Shown: positions 15,701 through 24,370 of the stretch, piece by piece
Position numbering within the stretch: position 1 is the first letter of the stretch
Layout of the letters: each line of letters begins with the position of its first letter
Source: JANOBD01 sp031411495
GTDB lineage: Bacteria > Planctomycetota > Phycisphaerae > Tepidisphaerales > Tepidisphaeraceae
Length of the DNA stretch: 64,000 nucleotides
Reading direction: 5' to 3'
NCBI GenBank assembly: GCA_031411495.1
Contig: JANOBD010000168.1
Span: 1 to 64,000 of the forward strand
Made by a program: the position numbers and the translations under genes
The notes under the pieces: model-generated
The model's input: the letters and a program-made list of their open reading frames with translations, nothing else
What the model was told of the DNA's origin: nothing
Database searches by the model: none

Positions 15701-15921
15701 GCGACTTCACCGGCGACGGCATGGTGACCTTCGACGATCTGCTGTCCATCGCGCAGAACTACGGGTTCGTCGCATCACTCGTCGCGGGCAACGGGGACAA
15801 CGGCAACGCGTTCTGGGCCGACTTCGCCATGCTCAAATCGTACGGCTACATCGTTCCCGAACCAACGGCGCTACTCGTGCTGCCTTCGATCGGATTGCTC
15901 GCGCGTCGTCGTCGCGTTTGA
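12745..15921 (+). CDS. GH13-like alpha-amylase paralogue A with dockerin-like repeats and PEP-CTERM
   Basis: Secreted alpha-glucan enzyme of about 1058 residues. The start is uncertain: GTG at 12745 fits the GGAG at 12731 better, while an in-frame TTG lies at 12739. The signal peptide is about 1-27. The GH13 barrel motifs are DSIWNH (near 121), GFRLD (near 268), FGEN (near 308) and FVQSADS (near 384). The last has Asp but lacks the usual His before it. A beta domain, two sets of dockerin-like loops (about 825-950 and 955-1008, ending FSDLLRLAQNY and FDDLLSIAQNY) and a PEP-CTERM tail (VPEPTALLV then RRRR) follow. It is homologous along its length to the next gene. Confidence 0.9.
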   Translation: MKHRLFAKSRTLAACALLFSAFHVAEAMAYDVSQPAMIQMFESTWVNNQRRAPDLFLAGYGQIWIPPAYRADSGNQSVGYDVYDRFDLGTANNPTLYGTEGTLKRSNVEMHRAGLSVYADSIWNHDGFSNYSNSFFANAGGYPGFVAGDFHNINIDVNTDQYNGRLSGLIDIAQESNNVYVRNPIPGNAQNLPAGTVAQFGRLANVASELNRRFYADRNRAADRVINGTQIWDFTSDTATTGDAVAENATGYLMRHAQWMLQQIGVDGFRLDATKHYPNWVLNDFFDVAVSGANPRLNLDGSKKSVFSFGENFDTNKVYLQSYIRKDTTGNLTRNRDTKDFPLYYALQQNLTSNGLNNSWFNVQNASVDSQDDGIANNGTQGVGFVQSADSFGPSLSNVAYAYSLMRPGNQIVYFNAKEFGPGRDFPKDGRGDVIGGLYGDTVTKLVNLRNTHGRGNYIERWINKENLIYERDKSAVVGLSNRTDNGFDSYTIQTNFGAGTRLLESTGNATDATVDPNHNIADFVVVDSLGKITISVPRNSNVNGVAHGKGYVIYTLPTPQGTLEVQNKSATVAGGTPVAATNGTTRLASLDVVTADSFTLRLLTTPVVIGGFTDTFAGGDNAVFSINGGMDANGGGNDLNGNGQVDYRSPGSVVYGFEEFVTKKSPLFTGGDGEYRQTIDATKLIEGYNYVEVRAFRSRPGNEPPVYSSFKKVVYVDRLPAVTSINSIVNTGGNDRALRVNNPDGTVDTMHAFLDLGTALSDAQIVSLIGGGSVGSQIDAGLFSKTFGNVGTGNHNIVYVTYEPSGRIAISRGTGVFIQTGRGLGLGDTNYDGAFSGSDANVGSAFEASLYSRNSIFNAASDLNADGKVDNLDLFGLSTIYSTANATSALNEARSAMVRRANVNGDAITTSSDIDFEFSQIGATGDIWLYDMNVDNTVDKSDVDTMVQTMLRTRYGDTNLDRKVDFSDLLRLAQNYDGPGTWATGDFTGDGMVTFDDLLSIAQNYGFVASLVAGNGDNGNAFWADFAMLKSYGYIVPEPTALLVLPSIGLLARRRRV

Positions 15922-15934
15922 ACACTACGTGGGG

Positions 15935-15946
15935 CAAACTGGTTTT
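15935..15946. promoter_or_regulatory. Candidate LacI-type operator 4
   Basis: CAAACTGGTTTT, reverse complement AAAACCAGTTTG, contains the same 10-mer as site 1 (AAACCAGTTT) in the other orientation. It lies 12 bases upstream of the GH13 paralogue B start. Confidence 0.5.
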
Positions 15947-15958
15947 TGAGGAGGAGAG

Positions 15959-18900
15959 ATGCAGCGTCGTCAAGACATCGTGAAAGCCGTCGCCGGTCTG
16001 TTTGGGCTGATGGCATCGAACTCGCTCGCGCAACAGGCCTCGGCTCCGGTGACGCTGCAGTGGTTTGAATCGACCTGGAAGAACATCGAACGACGCACGC
16101 CTGATCTGTTCGGCGCCGGCTACGGCGCCGTCTGGACGCCGCCGCCGGGACGCTCGATCTATCTCCCGCAGGGCGGCGGCATCGGCTACGACCCGTACGA
16201 CCGGTTCGATCTCGGCAAGCCACGCGACCCGACGCTCTACGGAACCGAAGGCAGCTACATCAGCGCCGTCCGCGAGACGCAGAAGTTCGGCGGCAACTTC
16301 TTCGTCGATTTTGTTCACCACCACGTCGGCTCCCTCGATCTGGGCACCAACGGCTACACCTATCCGGGTGCTCTCTCCGGCGCGCCCTATCTGCAGGACG
16401 GCAACGACTATCCCGGCTTCGAGCTGAGCGACCCGAACAGCATCGTCAATACCGCCGCGCATCGCGACACGTATGCCGCGCTCTACGGCGCCAACGCCGG
16501 CGCAACGCCAACCGGCGATGTTTACGAGTATTGGTTCCGCCTCGGCGAGAACCTGGTGACGATCGACCTGGCCCACAACCGTTCGTTCGTCCGCAGCCCG
16601 GTGCCCGGCAACGCGCAGAACATTCGTGCCTCCAACGCGAGCTGGGCGATCCCGACGACCACGATTCTCTCGAACGGACTCGTCGGCGCCGATGGAAAGA
16701 TCCGCCGCGCCAACGTCGCGAGCAGTGACAATGCTCGGCTCTATCCCGATCTCAACACGCCCGGCCGCACCGTTGTCGACGGCGGCGTTACCTACACGGT
16801 TCACGATTTCAATCTCGCCAACCCCGGCGCCGGCGACGCCGTCCCCGAGACGACGGCCGGCTACATGATGCGCTACGCGCAGTGGCTGACGCAGGTGATC
16901 GGCGTCGACGGGCTGCGCATCGACGCGGCGCGCCACGTGCCGCTCGGCGTGCAGAACAGCGGCTACAACCCCAACTCGATCAACGTTCCATACCTGATCG
17001 ATCGCGCCATCGCCGGCGCGAGCAGCCGGAATTACCTCGACGGCACCAAACGCAATCCGCTGAGCTTCCAGGAAGTGTTCAATTACGACTCGAACTTCCT
17101 CAAGGGCTTTGTCCGCAAGACCCAGCCGGCAGGCGACACGGTGAACCCGAATCGCGATGTGCTCGACTTCTCCATGTGGGCGGCGATGGCCAACAACATG
17201 ACGGGCAACGGCACGAATAACAACTGGTTCTATATCCGCAGCGCCGGCGTCAACGCGGCCATCAACAACACCCTCGATCCGAACATCGCCAACAACGGAG
17301 CGAACGGCATCGGCTTCGTCTACAACCACGACGAAGGCGTCGCGCCTCCCGGGCTCGGCAACTCGATCGTGCTCGACAACGTCGCCCACGCGTGGGTGCT
17401 CATGCGTCCCGGCAACGCGTATGTCTATTACCGCAGCAACGAGTTCAACCGCTCGAATAACAACCAGTTCTTCCTCAAGCAAGGGCGCGGCGACGCGCTC
17501 GGCGGCGTGTACGGGAATGTGATCACCAGTCTCGTCGACCTCCGCAACAGCTACGGCCGTGGGAACTTCCTCGAGCGCTACATCGACAACGCCTTCAGCG
17601 CGCCGCAGGACCAGAAGAGCGCGATTTACGTCTTCGAGCGGCAGGGGAGTGCGCTGGTCGGCCTGAACGTCGGGTACAACGCCGGTTCCACCGCGCGAAC
17701 CGTCAACACCAGCTTCCAACCCGGCCAATGGCTGGAAGAAGTCACGGGCAACTGGCAGGACCCCAGCGGCGCGGTCCGCCACTACACGGTCGTCCAGGGC
17801 AACGGCCAGGCGACCATCGACATCCCGTGGAACAATGCCGGCAACGGCAACAAGGGTTACGTGGTCTACGGGCTGCCGCGCCCGCGCGGCACGCTCAGCA
17901 TCACCGACGCCGCCGGCAACGTCATCGCCAACCGGCTCGACGAAACGCCCACCGCCGCCACCAACGGCACCGCACGCATCGCCGACATTGACATCATCAC
18001 CACCGACCTCTTCAAGGTGAGGCTCGCGACCAACGCGGTCACGCTCACCGACCCCACGCTCGGCACCTTTCACGACGCATTTGCCAACGGGAACCGCGCG
18101 CTGCTGAAGATCGACGACGGCTTCGACGCCAACGGCAATGGTTCGTCGGACTATCCCTCGGGTGCGGCGAGCAATGCCACGCAGTACGGCTTCGAAAACT
18201 TCCTGACCATCAACAGTCCTGGCCAGTTCTCCGGAAGCGGAAACGGTCAGTACATCCAGAACATCGATGCGACGCGGCTCAGCGAGGGATATCACTACAT
18301 CACGACGCGCGCCTGGCGCGCGCCGCGGCCGGGCGAGGCAGAGGTGTTCCAGGATTTCCGCCGGACGATCTATGTCGATCGCCTCGCACCGATCGCCGCG
18401 CTCGATTCTTACGGGATCATGCCGTACCAGAGTTCCGATCAGAGCCGCGACATCCGCATCAAGAGCACCGACAAGACCGCCGACAGCGTCCACGTGCTGT
18501 TCGACGTGCCAGTGACGCTCAGCGACTCGCAAATCCTGAGCATGATCAACGCCGGCAACAAGGCCGACCAGATCGACCGCGACCTGTTCGGCAAAGCCCA
18601 GACCGGCGTGGGCAGCGGGATGCACACGGCGGTTTCGGTCACATACGAAGTGACGGGGCGATATTCGATCAACCGCTTCGCCGGCCTGCCGATCGCGACC
18701 ACGCGCGGACTGGGCATGGGCGATGTGAACTACGACGGCGGCTACTCCGAGAGTGATGTCTTCGCGTTCGAAAGCGTGCTCTATTCCAACGGCACGACGA
18801 ATCCGCTGTTTGTCGCGTCCGGCGATCTGAACGCGAACGGGTATATCGAGAACCTCGACCTGCTCTCGCTCCCCGCGCGGTATGCGAGCGTAATGAACGG

Positions 18901-19396
18901 CCCGGCCTTCACGGAATCGAAGAACGCGATCCGTCGACGCGCCAACCTGAACGGTGACGCGAGCACGAACGCGGCCGACATCGACTGGCTCTTCTCGCAA
19001 GTCGGGCAGACGTCCAATGTCTGGCTCTACGACATAGACGTCGACAACAGCGTGACCGCTGGCGATGTCAACCTGCTGGTGACGGCGTTCTTCGGCACGC
19101 AGTTCGGCGACGCGAACCTCGACCAGCTCGTCGACTTCGACGACCTCCTCACGCTCGCCCAGCACTATGAGCAGCCCGCGACATGGGCCACCGGCGACTT
19201 CAACGGCGACCACGTCGTCGGTTTCGACGACCTCCTCGTGCTGGCTCAGAACTACGGTTTTCACACCGTGATGGGTGGAGACGGCTTCTGGGGTGATGTC
19301 GCGCGCATCCAGGCGATGGGGCTGGTGGTGCCCGAACCGACGCTCGCCGTAGGCGGATTGCTCCTTGCGCTCTCGGGACGGCGGCGCAGGGGTTGA
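15959..19396 (+). CDS. GH13-like alpha-amylase paralogue B with dockerin-like repeats and PEP-CTERM
   Basis: A 1145-residue paralogue of the preceding gene with the same domain order, preceded by a strong GAGGAGGAGAG. The signal peptide is about 1-24 (SNSLAQQA). The GH13 motifs are DFVHHH (near 116, with His where the family has Asn), GLRID (near 317), FQE (near 369) and NHDEG (near 456). The three catalytic acids therefore appear present. It continues with a C-terminal beta domain, dockerin-like blocks at about 917-1035 and a duplicated FDDLL block at about 1045-1100, then VPEPTLAVGG and RRRR at the end. Likely function is alpha-glucan hydrolysis at the cell surface. Confidence 0.9.
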   Translation: MQRRQDIVKAVAGLFGLMASNSLAQQASAPVTLQWFESTWKNIERRTPDLFGAGYGAVWTPPPGRSIYLPQGGGIGYDPYDRFDLGKPRDPTLYGTEGSYISAVRETQKFGGNFFVDFVHHHVGSLDLGTNGYTYPGALSGAPYLQDGNDYPGFELSDPNSIVNTAAHRDTYAALYGANAGATPTGDVYEYWFRLGENLVTIDLAHNRSFVRSPVPGNAQNIRASNASWAIPTTTILSNGLVGADGKIRRANVASSDNARLYPDLNTPGRTVVDGGVTYTVHDFNLANPGAGDAVPETTAGYMMRYAQWLTQVIGVDGLRIDAARHVPLGVQNSGYNPNSINVPYLIDRAIAGASSRNYLDGTKRNPLSFQEVFNYDSNFLKGFVRKTQPAGDTVNPNRDVLDFSMWAAMANNMTGNGTNNNWFYIRSAGVNAAINNTLDPNIANNGANGIGFVYNHDEGVAPPGLGNSIVLDNVAHAWVLMRPGNAYVYYRSNEFNRSNNNQFFLKQGRGDALGGVYGNVITSLVDLRNSYGRGNFLERYIDNAFSAPQDQKSAIYVFERQGSALVGLNVGYNAGSTARTVNTSFQPGQWLEEVTGNWQDPSGAVRHYTVVQGNGQATIDIPWNNAGNGNKGYVVYGLPRPRGTLSITDAAGNVIANRLDETPTAATNGTARIADIDIITTDLFKVRLATNAVTLTDPTLGTFHDAFANGNRALLKIDDGFDANGNGSSDYPSGAASNATQYGFENFLTINSPGQFSGSGNGQYIQNIDATRLSEGYHYITTRAWRAPRPGEAEVFQDFRRTIYVDRLAPIAALDSYGIMPYQSSDQSRDIRIKSTDKTADSVHVLFDVPVTLSDSQILSMINAGNKADQIDRDLFGKAQTGVGSGMHTAVSVTYEVTGRYSINRFAGLPIATTRGLGMGDVNYDGGYSESDVFAFESVLYSNGTTNPLFVASGDLNANGYIENLDLLSLPARYASVMNGPAFTESKNAIRRRANLNGDASTNAADIDWLFSQVGQTSNVWLYDIDVDNSVTAGDVNLLVTAFFGTQFGDANLDQLVDFDDLLTLAQHYEQPATWATGDFNGDHVVGFDDLLVLAQNYGFHTVMGGDGFWGDVARIQAMGLVVPEPTLAVGGLLLALSGRRRRG

Positions 19397-19477
19397 AAGC
19401 AGCTCGGAACGGATTGCGGTTAATCGGATTACTCACTGTGAAACTGCGACGCGCAGAGAATTTCGGGAATTTGATGG

Positions 19478-19489
19478 TGAAACGGTTCA
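19478..19489. promoter_or_regulatory. Candidate LacI-type operator 5
   Basis: TGAAACGGTTCA, palindromic at 10 of 12 positions with central CG, 90 bases before the prepilin-type gene. It matches the pattern of the sites near the LacI-type gene. Confidence 0.45.
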
Positions 19490-19578
19490 ACAGTTTGTAT
19501 ACACTGTCCGTGGCGGCTGAAAAGGCGGCGGAGCAACCCTCTCGCCCAAGGTCACAACACATCAGTTGAGGTCAATTC

Positions 19579-20577
19579 ATGAAGCGCAACCGTGCCTTCA
19601 CTCTCGTCGAACTCCTCGTCGTCATCGGAATCATCGCGCTGCTCATCAGCATCTTACTTCCGGCGCTCAACAAGGCGCGCAACGCGGCCAATTCCACCAA
19701 GTGTCTCGCGAATCTGCGCAGCATCGGGCAGATCTCGTTCATGATGGCCTCGGAACGTCGAGGGTTCATCCAGACGGTTTCCGATCACAACCGCGCATTG
19801 CTCGTGGATCCGACGCGGCAGCGCTTCATCTACCGTGACGACGGCTTCCTCGCCGACTATGCGTCCGCCGTCAATATTTTCGCGATGCGCCGACGCGAAG
19901 CGAACTACAACGACAATCGCCAGACTCAGCTGAAGATGTGGGAATGCCCGTCCGACCCGTGGCTCGATCTGGGCGCCCAATCCGGTTACCAGCTTTACAA
20001 CAATGTCACGTCCGACCCGATCGACACGGTCTACTTTAAGATCTCCTACGGCATCAATGCCGATATCACGGTGCTGAGTGTGAATGGCCAGTCGAACTTC
20101 ACCGCCGGTGGGAACTGGGTTGCCTGTGTTGGTGGCCCGCCGCCGTCGCAGGCCGGGAACCCCAAGCTTGGACAGGCAATGAGCGCCAAGCTCGACAAGG
20201 TCTACAAACCCGCCGACGTGTTGCTTTACGCCGATTGCGGAGTTCGTCCGCAGACCGGCAACACGACGAATCCGCTCGACCGCAGCGACATGCTTTACAT
20301 CACCTCAAACTACATGACCGCAGGTACCGGCCTACTGCCGGGCGAGCTCGGCACGCTGGCCGGCTCGATGCGCTGTTTCGGGTGGCTCGGCAACAAGCTC
20401 CCGCTCGGTCGACACGGCGGAAAGCTCGTCGCGCCCGTCACCGGGACGACGCCCCCGAAATGGAGTAACGCCAAGATCAACGTCTGCTTCGCCGACGGCC
20501 ACGCTGCGAGCGTCGCTTACGAAGACTTCAGGAGCGTCCGCGTATCGCCTTTCAACCCGGCGAACTACGGCAACTGA
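19579..20577 (+). CDS. Prepilin-type (type II secretion pseudopilin-like) secreted protein
   Basis: A 332-residue protein with a classic type IV prepilin N-terminus: a short basic leader (MKRNRA), then FTLVELLVVIGIIALLISI as the hydrophobic methylation helix. The C-terminal part ends in FADGHAASVAYEDF, the H-x9-DG-type region of the large planctomycete family of DUF1559/pseudopilin proteins. TTGAGG precedes the ATG by 8 bases. It lies at the end of the starch locus behind its own upstream region with a candidate LacI operator, so it may be co-regulated. A role in presenting or exporting enzymes is inference only. Confidence 0.88.
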   Translation: MKRNRAFTLVELLVVIGIIALLISILLPALNKARNAANSTKCLANLRSIGQISFMMASERRGFIQTVSDHNRALLVDPTRQRFIYRDDGFLADYASAVNIFAMRRREANYNDNRQTQLKMWECPSDPWLDLGAQSGYQLYNNVTSDPIDTVYFKISYGINADITVLSVNGQSNFTAGGNWVACVGGPPPSQAGNPKLGQAMSAKLDKVYKPADVLLYADCGVRPQTGNTTNPLDRSDMLYITSNYMTAGTGLLPGELGTLAGSMRCFGWLGNKLPLGRHGGKLVAPVTGTTPPKWSNAKINVCFADGHAASVAYEDFRSVRVSPFNPANYGN

Positions 20578-20605
20578 TCCGCACTCGAATCCCTGCGACC
20601 GTTCA

Positions 20606-20645
20606 AGAGCCGCGATCGACACAAGTCGATCGCGGCTCTGGTTTT
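20606..20645 (+). terminator. Strong rho-independent terminator of the starch locus
   Basis: A perfect 14-bp stem (20606-20619 with 20626-20639) with a 6-base loop, followed by GGTTTT, 29 bases after the prepilin-type gene stop. Confidence 0.85.
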
Positions 20646-20667
20646 GCGCGAAAAAAACGGGACGGCC

Positions 20668-20827
20668 GCGCTGCGCATCCCGGCAGTTTCGCGCAGCGCG
20701 ACACGTAGTCGGGGCGCTCTTTGGCAATCGGAGACGGTTGAAAACGGAAGTGGATGGAAGTGCCCACCGTTACCCAAAATGTCCCATCCCGGCGACAAGA
20801 TGGGGTGCCCAGCTTGACGCGCAGCGC
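20668..20827. repeat. 160-bp dispersed repeat, copy A
   Basis: It starts with the hairpin GCGCTGCGC (20668-20676)-N14-GCGCAGCGC (20691-20699). It ends with a conserved core (20761-20827) that includes GGTGCCCAGCTT and CGCGCAGCGC. Copy B at 48715-48877 has the same two landmarks at the same spacing, and the two cores align with few differences. It lies between two convergent genes and contains no reading frame of note. Confidence 0.75.
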
Positions 20828-20871
20828 CATCGCATTGGGGAACGGCATGAAGCGGCGGCAGGATCGAAAGA

Positions 20872-22839
20872 CTACTTCACCGCGATTTTCCAGATGTCCC
20901 ACTTGCCGCCGCGATTCGAACGGAAGTAGAGGGCATCGCCGGTGGGGGACCACGCCGGAAGGTCGTCGAGGCTGTCGTTCATCGTGACGCCGTGGAGGTC
21001 GCGACCATTCGCATCGGTGACGTAGATGTCGGTCTGCGTGCCTTCGCCGCTGGAGAAGGGAACCTCGGCCGTCAGGGCCAGTCGCAGGCCGTCCGGGCTC
21101 CAAGCCGGGTCGCGCTCGGAGACGTCAGGCGAATCGGTGATCTTCTGCGTCACGCCGCCCTTGTCGCTCGTGCGGACGATGTCGGTCTTGCGCGTCGCGC
21201 TGTTGAACTGCACGAACGCCAGCGTGTCGTTGCGCGGGTTCAATCGCGGCTGGAATCCGCCAGTCTGGACCAGGTCCGTCTCGAAGACGGTGCCGACGAC
21301 GTTCGAATAAATCTTGGGCGTATCCTGGCCGGCGATGAGCGCCTGGTAGAAGACGCGCGGCTTGGGAGAGGAATCGAGGTTGCCGTAGAGATGATCGGCA
21401 TCGCCGGCGGTGAGCCGGGTGGCGCCGCTCTGGCCGTCGATCGGGATCGACCACACCTGCAATCGTCCGCCGCCGCGGTCGGAGCAGAAGAGGATCGCAT
21501 CGCCGGCGGGGGTGAAGGTCGGCGTCAGGTCGATGGAGTGACCATCGGTGAGCGACGTCGAGCCGCCCACGCCATCCGCACGGCGAAGGTAGAGCCGGGT
21601 CTTGGGTTTGCCTTGCGCGTCGGGCTCGATGAGCGAATAGACGATCAGCTTTCCGTCTGGCGAAATTGAAAAATGGGAGAGGTTTGAACCGGTCGGCAGG
21701 TCGGTCACGCGCGTCGCGGTGCCGAGCGGGCCATCGGTGAGATCCTTCCATGCGTTGGTGTTGGAATCGACGAGCACCGGCATCCACTTGCCGTCGCTCA
21801 CGCGATACTCGACCGCGCGGGCGCTGACTTTCCGGTCGAGGATTTCCTCGAGCGTCAGCGTGTACTGCGATTGGCCGTCGTCCCACCCGAGCTTGGTCGC
21901 GAGCGGTTTCCAGAGTTCGTTCTCGTGGGTGACGTTCGCATCGACGGCATACTGCGGAAGGGTGCCGGCATCATCGAGTGGCGCGAAGTTGAGCGTCGCG
22001 GTGCGCGTACCGTCCGGGCCGGGTTTGAGGGGTTTGCCTTCGAGGGTCACCGTCGCATCGGCGGGCTCGGTCTGGATGCTCACCGTCTTGGAGAAGGTTT
22101 TGAGCGGGATGGCGTATTCGGATTTGCCGTTGTCCCAGGAGATGTCGATCTGCGTCGGTGGATAGCCCGCCCGCGTGGCGATGACTTGCCGGGGCGCGAA
22201 ACTCTCGCTCTGCGGGTCGTAGGTGAACGGAATGCCTTTCAATGTTGCCGGCGAGGTGCCGGCGTCGATGCCGTCGAGGGTGATCTTTGCGCCGCTCGGC
22301 GTCGTGTTGATCAGCAGATCTTTTTCGAGCTTGCCGAGCGTGAGGTTGATCTGGGTGCGCGGGTCGTCAAAGCTGAAGGTCGTCTCCACCTTCGCGTATC
22401 CCTTTCGTTCCGCGCGAAGCGTGTGAGTTGCGGGCCGCAGCGCCTCGTTCAGTTGGTAAGGAAACTCGTAGTGAAGAGAAATGACCGGGCCATCCGTGAT
22501 CGGCTTGTTATCGACGAAAAGGTTCGCCTCGGCGGGTTCGACATTGATGGTCACGCCGCGCATGCGCGGCTTGAGCGCGACGTTGAGCGCGCCCTGGGGC
22601 GAGTTGAGGTTGAGCGGAATAACCAGGTCCTCAAAGCCCTCACGTGAGACGCTGACCGAGTGGGTCTGCTGCGGCGAGGAGTAGGAAAGGGAGAACTTGA
22701 GCTGGCCCTGGGCGCGCGGCTGGCCGTTGACGCGGATGTTGGCATCGCGCGGGGTCGTTGCGAGCGCGTACTCTCGCTGCTTGGCGCAGCCGACAATTGA
22801 CAGGGCACAGAGGAGTGTCGCGCACCTTCGAAACCGCAT
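20872..22839 (-). CDS. Lipoprotein with PEGA domains and TolB-like beta-propeller
   Basis: A 655-residue lipoprotein. The ATG at 22837-22839 is chosen because AAGGTG precedes it and because it exposes a lipobox (SIVGC, Cys18). Residues about 25-340 hold several PEGA-type surface repeats (TTPRDANIRVNG, VEPAEANLFVDNKP, TTPSGAKITLDGI, TEPADATVTLEG). Residues about 410-655 form a TolB/PD40-like propeller with repeated SPDG and NPRN blades. PEGA domains are known from surface proteins and TolB-like propellers from periplasmic scaffolds. The substrate is unknown. A second lipoprotein gene lies 116 bases upstream on the same strand. Confidence 0.85.
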   Translation of the reverse strand: MRFRRCATLLCALSIVGCAKQREYALATTPRDANIRVNGQPRAQGQLKFSLSYSSPQQTHSVSVSREGFEDLVIPLNLNSPQGALNVALKPRMRGVTINVEPAEANLFVDNKPITDGPVISLHYEFPYQLNEALRPATHTLRAERKGYAKVETTFSFDDPRTQINLTLGKLEKDLLINTTPSGAKITLDGIDAGTSPATLKGIPFTYDPQSESFAPRQVIATRAGYPPTQIDISWDNGKSEYAIPLKTFSKTVSIQTEPADATVTLEGKPLKPGPDGTRTATLNFAPLDDAGTLPQYAVDANVTHENELWKPLATKLGWDDGQSQYTLTLEEILDRKVSARAVEYRVSDGKWMPVLVDSNTNAWKDLTDGPLGTATRVTDLPTGSNLSHFSISPDGKLIVYSLIEPDAQGKPKTRLYLRRADGVGGSTSLTDGHSIDLTPTFTPAGDAILFCSDRGGGRLQVWSIPIDGQSGATRLTAGDADHLYGNLDSSPKPRVFYQALIAGQDTPKIYSNVVGTVFETDLVQTGGFQPRLNPRNDTLAFVQFNSATRKTDIVRTSDKGGVTQKITDSPDVSERDPAWSPDGLRLALTAEVPFSSGEGTQTDIYVTDANGRDLHGVTMNDSLDDLPAWSPTGDALYFRSNRGGKWDIWKIAVK

Positions 22840-22955
22840 GTCGATCACCTTATTCGAAGTTGAGTTGAATCGTGCGCGTCGACCCTGAATAAAACTGTCG
22901 TCGTAGACGACCATTCGAGATAGCTTCGACGCGAACGACTCAACGTAAACTCGAA

Positions 22956-24266
22956 TCACTTGCCGACGATGCTTACCTGCAGCGTCGATTCGGCGACTCG
23001 GTTCGCCTGCAGGTCGCGGATGGTGGCCTTGAGCATGTAGGCGCCCGGCGCGAGCCTTGATGGTAGCTGGATTCGCTTGGCGATGAAAAAGTCGCGGCGA
23101 CGTTTTCTGGAAATGTCGATCACCGTCTCGGGCGCGACGCGCCAGAGTTGCATGCCGGCCTCGTTGTAGAGCCGCAGCTCAAGAGACAGGCGCGACTCCC
23201 ACAGTTGCTTCTCGTTGATCTGCGAGAGGAAGCCGTCGACTTCGCAGTAGAAGACCGACATCGAGGGGTTGCCGGCGACGAACTGCATCGGCTCGATCGG
23301 CTCGTAGTTGCCGTAGGCTTTCACGGAGGAACAGAGGTTGACGGACTGGACCGACAGGTCGGAGCGGGCGCGAATGCGGTCGGCCATCTCGATGAACGGG
23401 CGTGCCTTTTCGCTCGCGAGCGGGCTCGGATCGTTTCGGACGATATTGCGGAAGTTGGCAAGGGCGTCGCCGACGGCGGCGATCAGTTCGCGATCTTCGC
23501 CCGCGAGCGCGCTCAGGTCCGCCATTGCCGGCACCGACTCGTTGCGCAGCAGCCGTGCCAATTGGAGTTCAAGCTGGTTCGCGAGATTCTTCGGCTGATC
23601 GTTGACGCGGCTGAGAAACTGTTCCTGCATGGCGAGCAGGGGATCGATTCCCGGCGAGCGGATGCCGGGGGATTTGTCGGTCGCAGCGGACTTCTCCCCG
23701 GGACCGACGCGCTGGACTTCGGTAGGTGCCGCGCTCACAGAACCCTGGACGCGGCGGGCCGGGATGGCGTCGCCGAAGTCGCCGTTCTCAGGCGTCTCGG
23801 CCGCTGACAGCCCTTTGTTGGCCCACGCGTCTTCCACCGGCGGCGCAAGAGGCTTGCCCAGCGGCTCGGCGGATTGCTGTTTCGGATTCACGTTCAGGTT
23901 CGCGGCAACGGCCTTCTGTTCCGGAGGCGTACGGACGTTCGGCTTGCTGTCGGGTTCGGCCTCGGTTTTGTCTTTCAGCGCAATCGCCTCGCGCTGTTCG
24001 CGAATGTCCGAGGCGAGTTGCCGGGCGTCCTCGCGCTGGCGGATAATCCGGCTCACGCGGGTGACGTTGTCGTTCACCGATTCCACCAGCGCCTTCTGCG
24101 CCGAATCGCCGTCACCGACGAGCGGCACGTCCGGCTGATCGGCCGCCGGCTTGGTGATGACCTGCTGTGCTCGATTCGCGCTGGGCGTACCGCCAGAGTG
24201 GGGCATGCAGCCGGCCGCGCCCAGACCGATCAGTAATGATAATGAGGTGCGTTGCGAAGCGCCCAT
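22956..24266 (-). CDS. Lipoprotein of unknown function
   Basis: A 436-residue protein with a lipoprotein signal (LGAAGC, Cys20). The ATG at 24264-24266 is preceded by AAGGT; the frame extends further upstream without a plausible start. After the lipid anchor comes a low-complexity linker (about 30-220) with an Arg/Glu-rich helix near residues 65-95 that may be coiled. A globular C-terminal half (about 230-436) then ends in a beta-sandwich-like stretch (LRLYNEAGMQLWRV, LAPGAYMLKATI). No catalytic motif is recognised. It is probably co-transcribed with the PEGA/TolB-like lipoprotein and may act with it in the envelope. Confidence 0.75.
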   Translation of the reverse strand: MGASQRTSLSLLIGLGAAGCMPHSGGTPSANRAQQVITKPAADQPDVPLVGDGDSAQKALVESVNDNVTRVSRIIRQREDARQLASDIREQREAIALKDKTEAEPDSKPNVRTPPEQKAVAANLNVNPKQQSAEPLGKPLAPPVEDAWANKGLSAAETPENGDFGDAIPARRVQGSVSAAPTEVQRVGPGEKSAATDKSPGIRSPGIDPLLAMQEQFLSRVNDQPKNLANQLELQLARLLRNESVPAMADLSALAGEDRELIAAVGDALANFRNIVRNDPSPLASEKARPFIEMADRIRARSDLSVQSVNLCSSVKAYGNYEPIEPMQFVAGNPSMSVFYCEVDGFLSQINEKQLWESRLSLELRLYNEAGMQLWRVAPETVIDISRKRRRDFFIAKRIQLPSRLAPGAYMLKATIRDLQANRVAESTLQVSIVGK

Positions 24267-24370
24267 CCTTGGACCTTTGCTAGGGAAATCACTTACTCCG
24301 TTATCGGTGATTGTAGGACTGCCGCTGCAACCTGCAACCGCTTTCGTTGGATGAATCGATGGACAATCGA

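Noticed and set aside
12586..19264. Long minus-strand ORFs of about 800 and 1140 codons
   Set aside because: They mirror the GH13 genes, whose GC-rich codon pattern keeps the antisense frame open; no family motifs appear in them.
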